Made by a program: the position numbers and the translations under genes. This document shows positions 17,099 to 24,978 of a DNA stretch of 64,000 nt, in pieces. Position 1 is the stretch's first letter; each line of letters begins with the position of its first letter. The stretch is from Amoebidium appalachense (Eukaryota > Ichthyosporea): contig CAVNZM010000021.1 of NCBI GenBank assembly GCA_963693365.1, positions 40,867 to 104,866 of the forward strand. The letters are read 5' to 3'. Under the pieces are notes generated by a model. The model saw only the letters and a list, made by a program, of their open reading frames with translations, was not told where the DNA came from and searched no databases.

Positions 17099-17125
17099 GC
17101 CGACCGGGAGGGGCTCCTTTTATTC

Positions 17126-17131
17126 AATAAA
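17126..17131 (+). terminator. polyadenylation signal AATAAA
   Basis: Lies 28 bases after the stop of the zinc-motif gene. Confidence 0.45.
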
Positions 17132-17168
17132 AGCGGTCCTGCACAGGGCGAAAAGGGTCAACCCCACG

Positions 17169-17385
17169 ACCCTGTTCTCTAGAAATTTCGGAGACATTGT
17201 AACCGTGTGCCACGGTGTTCTCTTGGCTTTCGGGAGACATGGTGGGTACCGGCGAGGCTATTCTCTATGAAATGACGGGCCAGTCGTTCACAGAAGCCGC
17301 CGCGTTCTCTCTGGTTTGTGAAGAAATCGTTGGACTGAGTAGCGTGGTGGTGGGGGGGAGAACAGGGTGCACGCCCCCCCCCCCC
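17169..17385. repeat. duplicated segment flanking the aminotransferase gene, copy 1
   Basis: About 200 bases that match 19443-19645 (GGAGACATGG, GACCGGCGA-like, then GTTCTCTCTGGTTTGTG, then GAGAACAGGGTG). The copies stand directly before and after the aminotransferase gene in the same orientation. No convincing gene lies in 17132-17428. Confidence 0.7.
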
Positions 17386-17428
17386 CCCTCCTCCCGTAAC
17401 ACGAGCGCACATTTTTAAGGCTTCACGC

Positions 17429-19162
17429 ATGAACATACAGGGTGACAACCCCAACGCAGGCTCACAGGGGTTCAAGCGCCCCCGAGAGCCCGAGCGCGAC
17501 CTACCCTCGCATGCGGATATTGCCGTCAGGAACGTGCATCTGATCTCCGACATGGGTGCCGTTGAAGGTGAAGAGGCCGCCGAGGGCGACAATGCCAACA
17601 ACCCCTTCGACCTGGTCGCCAACTACGGCGTGACGCTTCTTAGACCTCACACGCTGCTTGCCAGCCCTTATGCCACACGGTACCTGTCCGAAATCCTGGC
17701 CTATTCCCTGGTTCTTGTTCCGGGCGAGCTGGGGCGGCGCGAGTTCGACTGCGGCGACAAGGAGGCGTCCTTGACCGGGCCCATGTACAAGAACAATCCC
17801 TTCTGGCGATCCCATGGCACCACCGTCCCCCTCGACCCGCCGGGCGGCCAGCTGTATGACCAGATCGCCCGTATGGTCTCCAACAGCTCGCGCAACCCGT
17901 CCCTTCGGCCTCCGGTTACACGCCCGGGGGAGCCCGCCTACACCGGCATCACCCTTGCCATCGCGGCGACCGGGTCCGACGCAAACACCCTCTGCGAAAC
18001 GGTGGCCATCCAGGCCGCGCGGGTGCGCAACTCCCACTGGGACTGGATGGCGTGCCCGTGTGACGCATCCGCATGCAACTGCAACGACGCCGCCGTCCTT
18101 CTGTACGACACCTACGGCGCCGGCCGGGGCACCTTTGCCGGTGCGTCGCGGTACGGGTTTTCGCAGAACTGCAACTGGAGGAGGGCCCACGTCGTGCATC
18201 GCAAGGCGAACGAGTCGGCCGTGGACGCGCTCGCACGTGCCCAGGATGAGCTGGCGGAGCAGGGTATCCCTGTCGGGGCCGTGTTCGTCGAGTTCCTGAA
18301 CGGCCACCACGTGGTCATGATGTCCAAGGACGACGCCTGCGCCATCCGGCAGTGGTGCAGCGACCAGAGGGTGTATCTCATCGCAGACGAGATTCTGAGC
18401 GCGTTTCGCTGCGGCGCGCTCTTCTCGTTCCAGTTGTACGACGGCGCCGTAGTGCCGGACCTGGTCACGCTGGGCAAGGGTTTGCAGTTGGGCCTCGTCG
18501 TCAAGATCGTCGACCCCGACACCCGACTGAGCGAGGTGGAGACACTGTTGCGAAACACAAGCCCAGGGTACAACCTGCACATCCCGCAGGTTCCTAGCAT
18601 GGAGCTCTGCAACACCGGGATATTGACCGCGCTCCATGTCCTGCGCGTCATCGAGGTAGGCGACCTCATCCACGGAGCCGCGGAAAGGTGTCGTGAGCTC
18701 TGCTACGGCCTCAACCGATACCACAGCGTCGTCACCATACGCGTGGGTGCCATGGCATGCCTCTACACCCCCGACTTTCTTCCAGACGACTTCCCCCCAA
18801 CGACCCCGGGCTCCACGGACCCGTTCTCGCGCCTGCTCGATTTCCTGCTGGGACCCGACGACCACGTCGGGAAACACAGGGGCTATGCGCGCCAGCAGTA
18901 CCGCGCCGACGACCACTCCCAAGTCCCTCCCGGCATGGCAGGGTTTCACTTCACCTGCACCGACTGGGAGCGCGACAACCGCGTGCTCTACAGCAGCACC
19001 CAGTCCAACAGGATCTGCCCGCCCCTCGACCTCACCACCGCCGAGGTGCATGCGATCGTGAACTGTGGCCGACTGCGCCTGTTCCCCCACAATCCGACCA
19101 CATACGGGCCCATCGAGTCGGTGAACGCGCAGGTGGACATGGGCCTGGTTGTCCCGGTCTGA
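17429..19162 (+). CDS. class III PLP-dependent aminotransferase-like protein
   Basis: 577 residues, longer than the usual 420-460. The fold-type I class III landmarks are present: GSDANTLCE (about residue 181), ADEILSAFRCGALFSF (about 319, with the PLP ring Asp) and the cofactor lysine in TLGKGLQLG (about 349). The family transfers amino groups from omega-amines such as ornithine, GABA or diamino compounds; the substrate cannot be told. A cysteine-rich insert (ACPCDASACNCND) precedes the catalytic part, and about 130 extra C-terminal residues follow. GCGCACATTT lies 24 bases before the ATG. A viral aminotransferase is uncommon. The last 14 codons reappear at 19629-19682 in the downstream duplication. 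Confidence 0.8.
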   Translation: MNIQGDNPNAGSQGFKRPREPERDLPSHADIAVRNVHLISDMGAVEGEEAAEGDNANNPFDLVANYGVTLLRPHTLLASPYATRYLSEILAYSLVLVPGELGRREFDCGDKEASLTGPMYKNNPFWRSHGTTVPLDPPGGQLYDQIARMVSNSSRNPSLRPPVTRPGEPAYTGITLAIAATGSDANTLCETVAIQAARVRNSHWDWMACPCDASACNCNDAAVLLYDTYGAGRGTFAGASRYGFSQNCNWRRAHVVHRKANESAVDALARAQDELAEQGIPVGAVFVEFLNGHHVVMMSKDDACAIRQWCSDQRVYLIADEILSAFRCGALFSFQLYDGAVVPDLVTLGKGLQLGLVVKIVDPDTRLSEVETLLRNTSPGYNLHIPQVPSMELCNTGILTALHVLRVIEVGDLIHGAAERCRELCYGLNRYHSVVTIRVGAMACLYTPDFLPDDFPPTTPGSTDPFSRLLDFLLGPDDHVGKHRGYARQQYRADDHSQVPPGMAGFHFTCTDWERDNRVLYSSTQSNRICPPLDLTTAEVHAIVNCGRLRLFPHNPTTYGPIESVNAQVDMGLVVPV

Positions 19163-19204
19163 AACAGATGCGCAGTCAGCCAGTCAGCCCAAGCACTCCC
19201 GATT

Positions 19205-19420
19205 CTGCGGTGGGGCCTGGGGGGCTGGGGGGGCTGGGAGGGCCCCCTGTGGACACAGACCCGTGAGCCCGCTGTGTCTCCCGCCCTTGCATGCCTCACA
19301 TGCCCCTCCCGAGCCCCCCACGCCCGCGCCAGTTGGGTCGGGCTTTCGGGCTCCGTGGTCCTGGAGCCCGGCCTCGCGCCCCTCCCAGCCCCCCAGGCCC
19401 CGCTCCTAGGAAAAAGCAAT
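19205..19420. repeat. GC-rich fold-back repeat with remnant of the nuclease 3' end
   Basis: GGGGGGCTGGGAGGGCC and its partner CCCTCCCAGCCCCCCAGGCC form an imperfect fold-back. The minus strand of 19320-19350 encodes TEPESPTQ, the same peptide found at the very end of the nuclease gene at 21586, so a gene tail was copied with the repeat. Confidence 0.55.
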
Positions 19421-19442
19421 CGGCGAACAGGGTCCACCCCCG

Positions 19443-19686
19443 GCACCTGTTCTCCAAGGATCCGGGAGACATGGTTGGGGATGCCATGGTGTTCTCTTGG
19501 GTTCCGGGAGACATGGGGGGGACCGGCGATGCTGTTCTCCAGAAAATTGCGGGCCAAACGTTCATGGGCACTGCCGTGTTCTCTCTGGTTTGTGGAGAAA
19601 ACGTTGGACTGGGCAGGGGCCGGTGGGCAGGAGAACAGGGTGGTGAACGCGCAGGTGGATATGGGCCGGGTTGTTGCCGTGTGACG
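19443..19686. repeat. duplicated segment, copy 2, with a copy of the aminotransferase tail
   Basis: Matches 17169-17385 and then the last 40 bases of the aminotransferase gene (GTGAACGCGCAGGTGGAYAT). It explains why this 500-base stretch has no gene of its own. Confidence 0.7.
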
Positions 19687-19739
19687 TAAAGGTCGATTTT
19701 GACAGTTTGTGGTACTTTATCTGTCGGTTCAACACCGTG

Positions 19740-20537
19740 ATGTCTCGACTCAGCGAAGGGGCTGTTGTGCGCTGCCTCCACCTGGTGCGCACGTTTTTGG
19801 ATAACGATAAGAGCAGCGCTTTGTTCATGCAGGGATACACAACGCACCACCTAGTGTTATACATCAAGCACCTGATGGAAATGGAAACAAACGAAAAGGT
19901 CCCAGTCGAACACATTGAGAGGCTGATTTCCTGCCCCGATGAAATGTCCGAACACACGCGCTCATCGAAGAAACTGAAAAACGTCGTTACAGCAGTTCGC
20001 GAGCTGTTCCCCACACCGTGGGTTTGGAAGGGGATTGATCCAGGCACGTTTACGGTGGAGCTCGCTAGGGAGGTCCATCGCAAGGTCATGGACGGGCTGC
20101 TCGATAGCGCTGGACGGTATCGGGTGCGCTTTGCGCTTCCCGCAGGCTGCAGTCATCAGTACCTTGCACCGTTCAAGATCGAAGAGGCTCTCAAGCGCCT
20201 GTTCGAAAGGACACGCACCGAACTCCAAGGCTGCAATGACGTTCTCGGTGCCATACAGGTCGCCGCCCGTTTCCTCGGGGAGTTCCTCTACATCCACCCG
20301 TTCAGCAACGGCAACGGGCGCGTCGCCCGTCTGTTGGTCAGCGTGCTGCTCTCGCCCTATATTGCCGTTCCCCTCTCGTTGTACACAGACCGCAGCTCCC
20401 GCGAGCGCTACCACTCGCTGCTGCTGGCCGCGCAGAGCCAGCCGCCGCCCCACGACTACTCCGCGCTGGCCGCCTTCGTGCTGGACTGCGCAAGGGCGAA
20501 CCTGGTCTCGGTGTGCAACGCCCTGGATTTGGAATGA
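19740..20537 (+). CDS. Fic domain protein (probable AMP transferase)
   Basis: 265 residues. The Fic signature HPFSNGNGRVARLL is complete at about residue 186, with the catalytic His, the Asn/Gly anion-binding turn and the Arg. Fic enzymes transfer AMP or related groups from nucleotides to hydroxyls of target proteins, often to disable host signalling. No clear autoinhibitory helix is seen next to the core; SRLSEG at residues 2-7 formally fits the pattern but is unusually distant. The ATG at 19740 is the first after the duplicated segment. Its stop overlaps the start of the patatin gene (ATGA), which is striking for a eukaryotic setting and suggests the two act together or are co-transcribed. 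Confidence 0.85.
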   Translation: MSRLSEGAVVRCLHLVRTFLDNDKSSALFMQGYTTHHLVLYIKHLMEMETNEKVPVEHIERLISCPDEMSEHTRSSKKLKNVVTAVRELFPTPWVWKGIDPGTFTVELAREVHRKVMDGLLDSAGRYRVRFALPAGCSHQYLAPFKIEEALKRLFERTRTELQGCNDVLGAIQVAARFLGEFLYIHPFSNGNGRVARLLVSVLLSPYIAVPLSLYTDRSSRERYHSLLLAAQSQPPPHDYSALAAFVLDCARANLVSVCNALDLE

Positions 20538-21445
20538 AGCCGTCAACTCTTATCGCGCCCTACATCAACATGGACACACCCTCCCAAGCCAGGACACGTG
20601 TGCGGATCCTGCTGCCCGGGGGCGGCGTCAAGGGCTGCTTCCAAGTCGGGTTCATGCAGGGGATGCTCGCGTCGGGGCTGTACCAGGTCGACAGGGTGTA
20701 CGGCACGTCCGTCGGCGCGCTGGTGGCGCCGTTCGTGGTTGCCGACCGCCTGGACGACCTGGCGCGCGAGCTGGGGAAGCTGAAGTGCGTGGAGGACATT
20801 GTGGAACCGTGGGGCGGCGCAATGGCGCTGCTTCCGAAAAGCTGGAGGACGGTTGTGGGGTCAATGCTGTACGGGGCGGCGTACAGCCGCTTCACCCTGC
20901 AGGAGCGTGCGGCGGCGCTTCTGGAGGGCATCGACGCGGACATCTACACGCGCTGCCACTGCGTCGCCTGGGACTTCCTCAACAAGAAGGAGCGGTGGTT
21001 CACGGGGCCCGAGTACCAGGTCGGCATGCGTGCGTCTTCGGCCCTTCCACTCGCGGTCCCCCCCGTCGAGTACGGCGGCACCGTGTTTCTGGACGGCGGG
21101 GTCTCCGAGCTGGTGCCCCTCACCAAGGCACTCGAGGATGCCGCAGACGGGTTCGACGGCATCTACGTCACGGTGCTGTGCGACTCGCTGGCGCACTGCC
21201 CCGCCGAATCCGTGCCAAAAACGGGCATGGAGCTCTGCTATGCCCTGCAGCGTGACGCGGGCACCGAGCTAGCGGCCACCGAGTTCGCCAACCTCCGCAC
21301 CCGCCTCGGAGACCGCCTCGTGGTGGTCGCTCCGGAGCGGAGGCTGTTTGCGTCGCCCATGGACGTCGACCCCGGGAAGGTCGCGCGGGCGCTTGCGGAT
21401 GGCCGCACGGCGTTTGCTACCTGGGCCGCCGCCGCACGTCAATAA
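20534..21445 (+). CDS. patatin-like phospholipase
   Basis: 303 residues, a typical size. The oxyanion loop GGGVKG (about residue 29), nucleophile elbow GTSVG (about 57) and catalytic Asp in DGG (about 187) form the complete Ser-Asp dyad set. Patatins release fatty acids from membrane phospholipids. No signal peptide or membrane span is visible. Two starts are possible: ATG 20534, overlapping the Fic stop, and ATG 20570, whose context CATCAACATGGAC repeats that of the gene at 641. The stop lies inside AATAAA (21441-21446). Confidence 0.85.
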   Translation: MKPSTLIAPYINMDTPSQARTRVRILLPGGGVKGCFQVGFMQGMLASGLYQVDRVYGTSVGALVAPFVVADRLDDLARELGKLKCVEDIVEPWGGAMALLPKSWRTVVGSMLYGAAYSRFTLQERAAALLEGIDADIYTRCHCVAWDFLNKKERWFTGPEYQVGMRASSALPLAVPPVEYGGTVFLDGGVSELVPLTKALEDAADGFDGIYVTVLCDSLAHCPAESVPKTGMELCYALQRDAGTELAATEFANLRTRLGDRLVVVAPERRLFASPMDVDPGKVARALADGRTAFATWAAAARQ

Positions 21446-21446
21446 A
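21441..21446 (+). terminator. polyadenylation signal overlapping the patatin stop
   Basis: AATAAA contains the TAA stop codon at 21443-21445, so the 3' untranslated region would be extremely short. Confidence 0.45.
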
Positions 21447-21477
21447 CCCACCCCGAGTCGAGTCCATATCTGTCGTC

Positions 21478-21590
21478 CTCGGTCACCCACCCGGGCCGGG
21501 CTGGGGGCCTGGGGGCCTGGGGGGGCTTGAGGGGCATGCGTGGCTCGCCCGCCACGCGTGCCTCCTGTGCCTCGCGTGCCCTGCGCTAGG
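21478..21590. repeat. GC-rich intergenic fold-back repeat
   Basis: Shares GGGGCTTGAGGGGCATGCG and TGGCTCGCC with 22418-22545 and 23386-23508. It lies between the convergent patatin and nuclease genes, where it could act as a transcript-end hairpin. Confidence 0.6.
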
Positions 21591-22365
21591 TTTGGGTCGG
21601 GCTTTCTGGTTCTGTGTTGTGGCGCTGCATACGGGTGTATCGGAGTTTGTAGCAATTCATAATCGATGAACGATCGGATTTCCGGGGTGGGTGTCCCGGC
21701 CATGTAGTAATTCGCTTCATGCGCACCGATTTCTGCTTTCCGAGGACAGAACTGGCATACACGCCAAAAGTTCGAATCGAGAGCGAGGCGTTCTGATTGC
21801 AGTGGCTTGGCAGCCACAAACTATGTAGGTTGAAAAGGCCAGCTGAAGATATGTAGCACCCGGATGTGATGTGACAGCCCTTGGGGGGCAACCATTCAGG
21901 ATTTTTGCTCAGCTCATCCAGGAATTCTGAGACGCACTTCCGGGTGCACACGTGTTCGCCATTGACATCGTCCCAGCTGACAACCTCGTCCTCGCTCACA
22001 TCTTGGGATTCTTGCTCCGGTGGCCTCTTGGGCTCTGTTTGGGGGAGAGGGGCCCACACCGTTTGCAGCATGTCCGATTCGACTGTGGCCCTAATTCCCA
22101 AAATTGTCATCGTTTCGATCGCCACTTTCAAGCAATCTAGAGACGCAACATCGAACAGATGTACCCGAGGTCGATGGTTCGGACAGTAGGCTTGATAGCA
22201 CAGGACCTGCCCAACGGCGGATTTCCATTTAGAAGCGCGCTTGACTTCGATGACTTCCGTGGCCGTCAGCAGGTCGATCCGTCCTGCGGGCGTGCGTACC
22301 TCAATGGTTCCACCTTCGAGCTTGGCCAGCCTATCCCTGACATATGACTCGTCGTAGGTAGCCAT
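21586..22365 (-). CDS. PD-(D/E)XK nuclease with D5-type C-terminal module (paralog A)
   Basis: 259 residues. Residues 15-65 carry the nuclease core: EVRTPAGRIDLLT then VIEVKRASKWKSAVGQV, with Asp of RID and Glu/Lys of EVK as likely catalytic residues. Residues about 145-245 (VSEFLDELSKNPEWL, then ISSAGLFNLHSLW, then FGVYASSVLGK) match the C-terminus of the helicase at 23522 and paralog B. The ATG at 22365 is 22-25 bases after TTTTTATTTTCTTG on the same strand; a GTG just upstream is rejected. The last residues TEPESPTQT are duplicated at 19320-19350. It probably cuts or processes DNA together with the helicase; this is inferred from the shared module and promoter. Confidence 0.65.
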   Translation of the reverse strand: MATYDESYVRDRLAKLEGGTIEVRTPAGRIDLLTATEVIEVKRASKWKSAVGQVLCYQAYCPNHRPRVHLFDVASLDCLKVAIETMTILGIRATVESDMLQTVWAPLPQTEPKRPPEQESQDVSEDEVVSWDDVNGEHVCTRKCVSEFLDELSKNPEWLPPKGCHITSGCYISSAGLFNLHSLWLPSHCNQNASLSIRTFGVYASSVLGKQKSVRMKRITTWPGHPPRKSDRSSIMNCYKLRYTRMQRHNTEPESPTQT

Positions 22366-22369
22366 CACT

Positions 22370-22392
22370 TACAACACAAGAAAATAAAAATC
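22370..22392 (-). promoter_or_regulatory. TTTATTTTCTT promoter motif
   Basis: Read on the minus strand it gives TTTTTATTTTCTTGTGTTGT followed by the ATG. The same motif is found at 23262-23284 and 24979-25003 before the other two genes of the group. Confidence 0.5.
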
Positions 22393-22417
22393 ACCCCCAG
22401 TCGATTGTTGGTTGCCA

Positions 22418-22545
22418 GTGAGGGGCTTGAGGGGCATGCGTGGCTCGCCTGCCCCATGCCGCCGGCGAGCCCGCCGTGCCTTCCGCGCCTCACGCGCCCC
22501 TCCCAGCCACCCAGGCCCCTCAAGCCCCCCGCGCACTACTTCTAG
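22418..22545. repeat. GC-rich intergenic fold-back repeat
   Basis: The left end GGGGCTTGAGGGGCATGCG and the inverted right end CCCAGGCCCCTCAAGCCCC pair imperfectly over about 30 bases. It fills the gap between the two nuclease paralogs. Confidence 0.65.
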
Positions 22546-22546
22546 C

Positions 22547-23293
22547 TCAGGCGTCGACCATGGTCACATCCGGTGTCTCGTGCATACCCTCTGTGCTTTG
22601 AAGCGTGTAGCAGTGGATTATCTGATTTGATGTGTACACCCGGGGATACCCGCTCCAAATTGTAGCTCGCGAGACACGTGTATTCGTTGTTTTCCCAAGC
22701 ATCTTGGTCATTAGCATTCCAAAGTGTCGCATTGAAATGTTGGGTTCGTTTTTACGGTGTAATGGCCACAGGTTGAAGAGGGAAAACAATCCCACGGTGG
22801 AGACCTTGCACCCGGGCGCGAGTTTACAGTCATTAGGCAACCATGTAGCTTCGCCAGAACATAACTCATCCAAGAAATCCAGGGCACACTGGTGGCCGCA
22901 CACATGCCCGCTAGTCGGTGGGACCAGGAGTCCTGCGTTTTTTACTGCCGTGTTTCTGTGGCTGCGCGTAACACGTATGCCATGTGCCTGAAGGATCTCC
23001 AGGGCATATTGTAAATATTTTGGCCTTGCGTACCCGTACAAGTGAACTCGCATACAGTGGTTGGGGAAAAAGTATTGGTATGCCTGAACCTGACCCATAG
23101 CGGCCTTCCAACTTGAAACTTTCTTGACCTCGATGACCTCAAAATCTGTCAACACATCAACACGCCCTACTGGGGTGTGGACCTCTGTGAGGCCACCTTC
23201 AAACCTCGCAATTGCATCCCGTACAATGTTCTCGGAGGGGTCGAAGTCGGTCAAACAATTCACAATACTAGAAGAAAATAAATGTCCGCCCAT
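22547..23293 (-). CDS. PD-(D/E)XK nuclease with D5-type C-terminal module (paralog B)
   Basis: 248 residues, about a third identical by eye to paralog A: TEVHTPVGRVDVLT, VIEVKKVSSWKAAMGQVQAY, then CALDFLDELCSGEATWLP and VSTVGLFSLFNLWPL with FGMLMTKMLGK. The only ATG in frame at the front (23293) lies before the TTTATTTTCTTC motif (23262-23284) rather than after it, unlike the sister genes. Either the motif is now coding, or the original ATG after the motif has been lost, or initiation is non-ATG. Function as for paralog A. Confidence 0.6.
   Translation of the reverse strand: MGGHLFSSSIVNCLTDFDPSENIVRDAIARFEGGLTEVHTPVGRVDVLTDFEVIEVKKVSSWKAAMGQVQAYQYFFPNHCMRVHLYGYARPKYLQYALEILQAHGIRVTRSHRNTAVKNAGLLVPPTSGHVCGHQCALDFLDELCSGEATWLPNDCKLAPGCKVSTVGLFSLFNLWPLHRKNEPNISMRHFGMLMTKMLGKTTNTRVSRATIWSGYPRVYTSNQIIHCYTLQSTEGMHETPDVTMVDA
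23262..23284 (-). promoter_or_regulatory. TTTATTTTCTT promoter motif inside the annotated start
   Basis: Minus-strand TTTATTTTCTTCTAGTATTG matches the promoters at 22370 and 24979, but no ATG follows within the expected 10-30 bases. Confidence 0.45.
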
Positions 23294-23385
23294 GGGCCTC
23301 TTGTTACAGCTGTATTGCTACGGAATGGGGAGAAAATGAGTGCGGGTGTCGCTTAAGTACACAGCGGCCACAATGCTACCGCTGA

Positions 23386-23508
23386 AGGGCTGTGAGGGGC
23401 TGTGGGGCATGCGTGGCTCGCCCGCCCCGTGCCGCCGGCGTGCCCGCCGCGTCTCGCCGGCCGTGCATGCCTCGCGTGCCCCTCCCAGCCACCCAAGCCC
23501 GGGCGCAG
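23386..23508. repeat. GC-rich intergenic fold-back repeat
   Basis: GGGGCATGCGTGGCTCGCCC and CCCTCCCAGCCACCCAAGCC match the copies at 21478 and 22418. It lies between paralog B and the helicase gene. Confidence 0.6.
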
Positions 23509-23521
23509 CGTTGAGGATCGT

Positions 23522-24973
23522 CTAAGCCTGTTTGATCTTCTCATGGTCGAACACAAAAGCGTACGACGTTCCCGTCGAGGACAGCGCAGGCATCCCAGGT
23601 GCAACAGTCAGGTGGTTGTTCCGCACCCCTTTGTTGGGTCCAAGTATCTTGCCCAGCATGGAGCCCATGCTCTTCACACTGGCGTACGGGATGCTCTTGG
23701 TCTTGCCGTTGAGTGAAAGCCACTCCTTGTACAGATGCAGCATCGTGGTGGCTGTAACACGGGCCCCGTTGGGAAGTTGCTCGATAGACATGCCCTCTGC
23801 GCCTGTCGCCATGTCTTTGAGAAACAGGAGTTCATCTGGCTGTGTCATTTCACGCAGTTCGCACCAGAGTTCGGTCTTGGGTGGAAGCGGAAGAACACGG
23901 GGAACATTCGGCATCTTCATGAAGTAATCGCACACAGCCTGTAGGTTTGCCGGGTCTTCGTAGAAGCGTGTAAAGTTCTGGTAGTAGGCTCTTGGATAGA
24001 CCACTGGAGTCCCCTGCAAACATACCCAACGACGATCTGATTCCTCCACACGAACGGGCCATTTCTCGTTTGAAAGCCAGACATAGCGTTCAAAACTCTT
24101 CACACACACGGCATCATGCCCCTTCCGTTCAATCATGTTTACCTGTTGGGTGATGCGAGCCTTCATCAGATTCGCAATTTCCCTGTTACTGCCTAGACCC
24201 ATTTCGTCGCACACAACCAGTAGCTTGTTCTCCAGATGTGCATTGAACTTGCCCTCCAAATGCTCTCTGTGTGTGATATAACCGCAATAACAGCTGCCAA
24301 TGATGTTGGCGATGATCTCCCACCAGATGTTTTTCCCTATTCCCTGAATCGACCTCATGAGAATTGCTGTCCCGGACTTGACTTCCGGATACTGGAAGAT
24401 GTGTGCGACCCATTGCATCAGATAGTGAAAGCTCTCCCGGTCGTTGTTACAAAGAACCTCAAAGGCATGACGTTCGAACAAGGAAACAGAACCCGACTGC
24501 CAAGAAATGTTCTCGGGTTGATGGGGAACGGCCAACCCCTTGAACATGTTGTATGCCCGGCAACGTTGGACAAGGTAGGCTGGCTTGGTGTTTCCGGTGC
24601 GTGGGTCTGGAGATGACGGGTCGAAAACAAAACAGGTGTAGTATGGAAAGCATGGTGTTTTCAACACGTTTGCGCCGTTGTACGTGTCCTGTTTGCCATT
24701 TGCACCAGGGACGAGCTGGAATAGAAAGGCACCCAAAAACTCTTGGAGTGCAGCCTTTGTTTTGCGATGGTGTTTGTACAGGTTCGTGTCCTGGTCATAA
24801 ATCTTGACGAGATAGGCACCTTCCCTACTGACATATGCGATGTTTGGGCTCAAAAAGGCAAACACCTCATCCATAGTCCAATGTGAGCGTTGGACACATG
24901 TGTGGGGGTCAAACAACATGCTGTGGTCAACCGTAAGATCCTCAAATGCATCATAAGATGGTGGCGCACTCAT
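23522..24973 (-). CDS. D5/P4-type SF3 helicase
   Basis: 483 residues. Walker A appears as RSIQGIGKN (about residue 211), Walker B as LLVVCDEMG (about 254), and the motif C/arginine-finger region as WLSNEKWPVRVEESDRRWV (about 305-322). This is the SF3 helicase organisation of poxvirus D5 and phage P4-type replication proteins, which unwind DNA at the fork. The N-terminal primase domain usual in D5 is absent or very reduced, since only 200 residues precede the P-loop. The C-terminal 90 residues (LLFLKDMATGAEG, TMLHLYKEWL, MGSMLGKILG) match the C-terminal module of the two neighbouring nucleases. The ATG at 24973 follows the shared TTTATTTTCTTC motif by about 30 bases. Confidence 0.8.
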   Translation of the reverse strand: MSAPPSYDAFEDLTVDHSMLFDPHTCVQRSHWTMDEVFAFLSPNIAYVSREGAYLVKIYDQDTNLYKHHRKTKAALQEFLGAFLFQLVPGANGKQDTYNGANVLKTPCFPYYTCFVFDPSSPDPRTGNTKPAYLVQRCRAYNMFKGLAVPHQPENISWQSGSVSLFERHAFEVLCNNDRESFHYLMQWVAHIFQYPEVKSGTAILMRSIQGIGKNIWWEIIANIIGSCYCGYITHREHLEGKFNAHLENKLLVVCDEMGLGSNREIANLMKARITQQVNMIERKGHDAVCVKSFERYVWLSNEKWPVRVEESDRRWVCLQGTPVVYPRAYYQNFTRFYEDPANLQAVCDYFMKMPNVPRVLPLPPKTELWCELREMTQPDELLFLKDMATGAEGMSIEQLPNGARVTATTMLHLYKEWLSLNGKTKSIPYASVKSMGSMLGKILGPNKGVRNNHLTVAPGMPALSSTGTSYAFVFDHEKIKQA

Positions 24974-24978
24974 GATGC

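Noticed and set aside
17501-19090. 529-residue minus-strand frame opposite the aminotransferase
   Set aside because: The plus strand has the full set of class III motifs; the minus frame is a high-GC shadow.
19743-19760. Class II Fic inhibitory motif (S-x3-E-G) at residues 2-7
   Set aside because: It fits the pattern formally but lies about 180 residues from the catalytic His, farther than in known class II Fic proteins.
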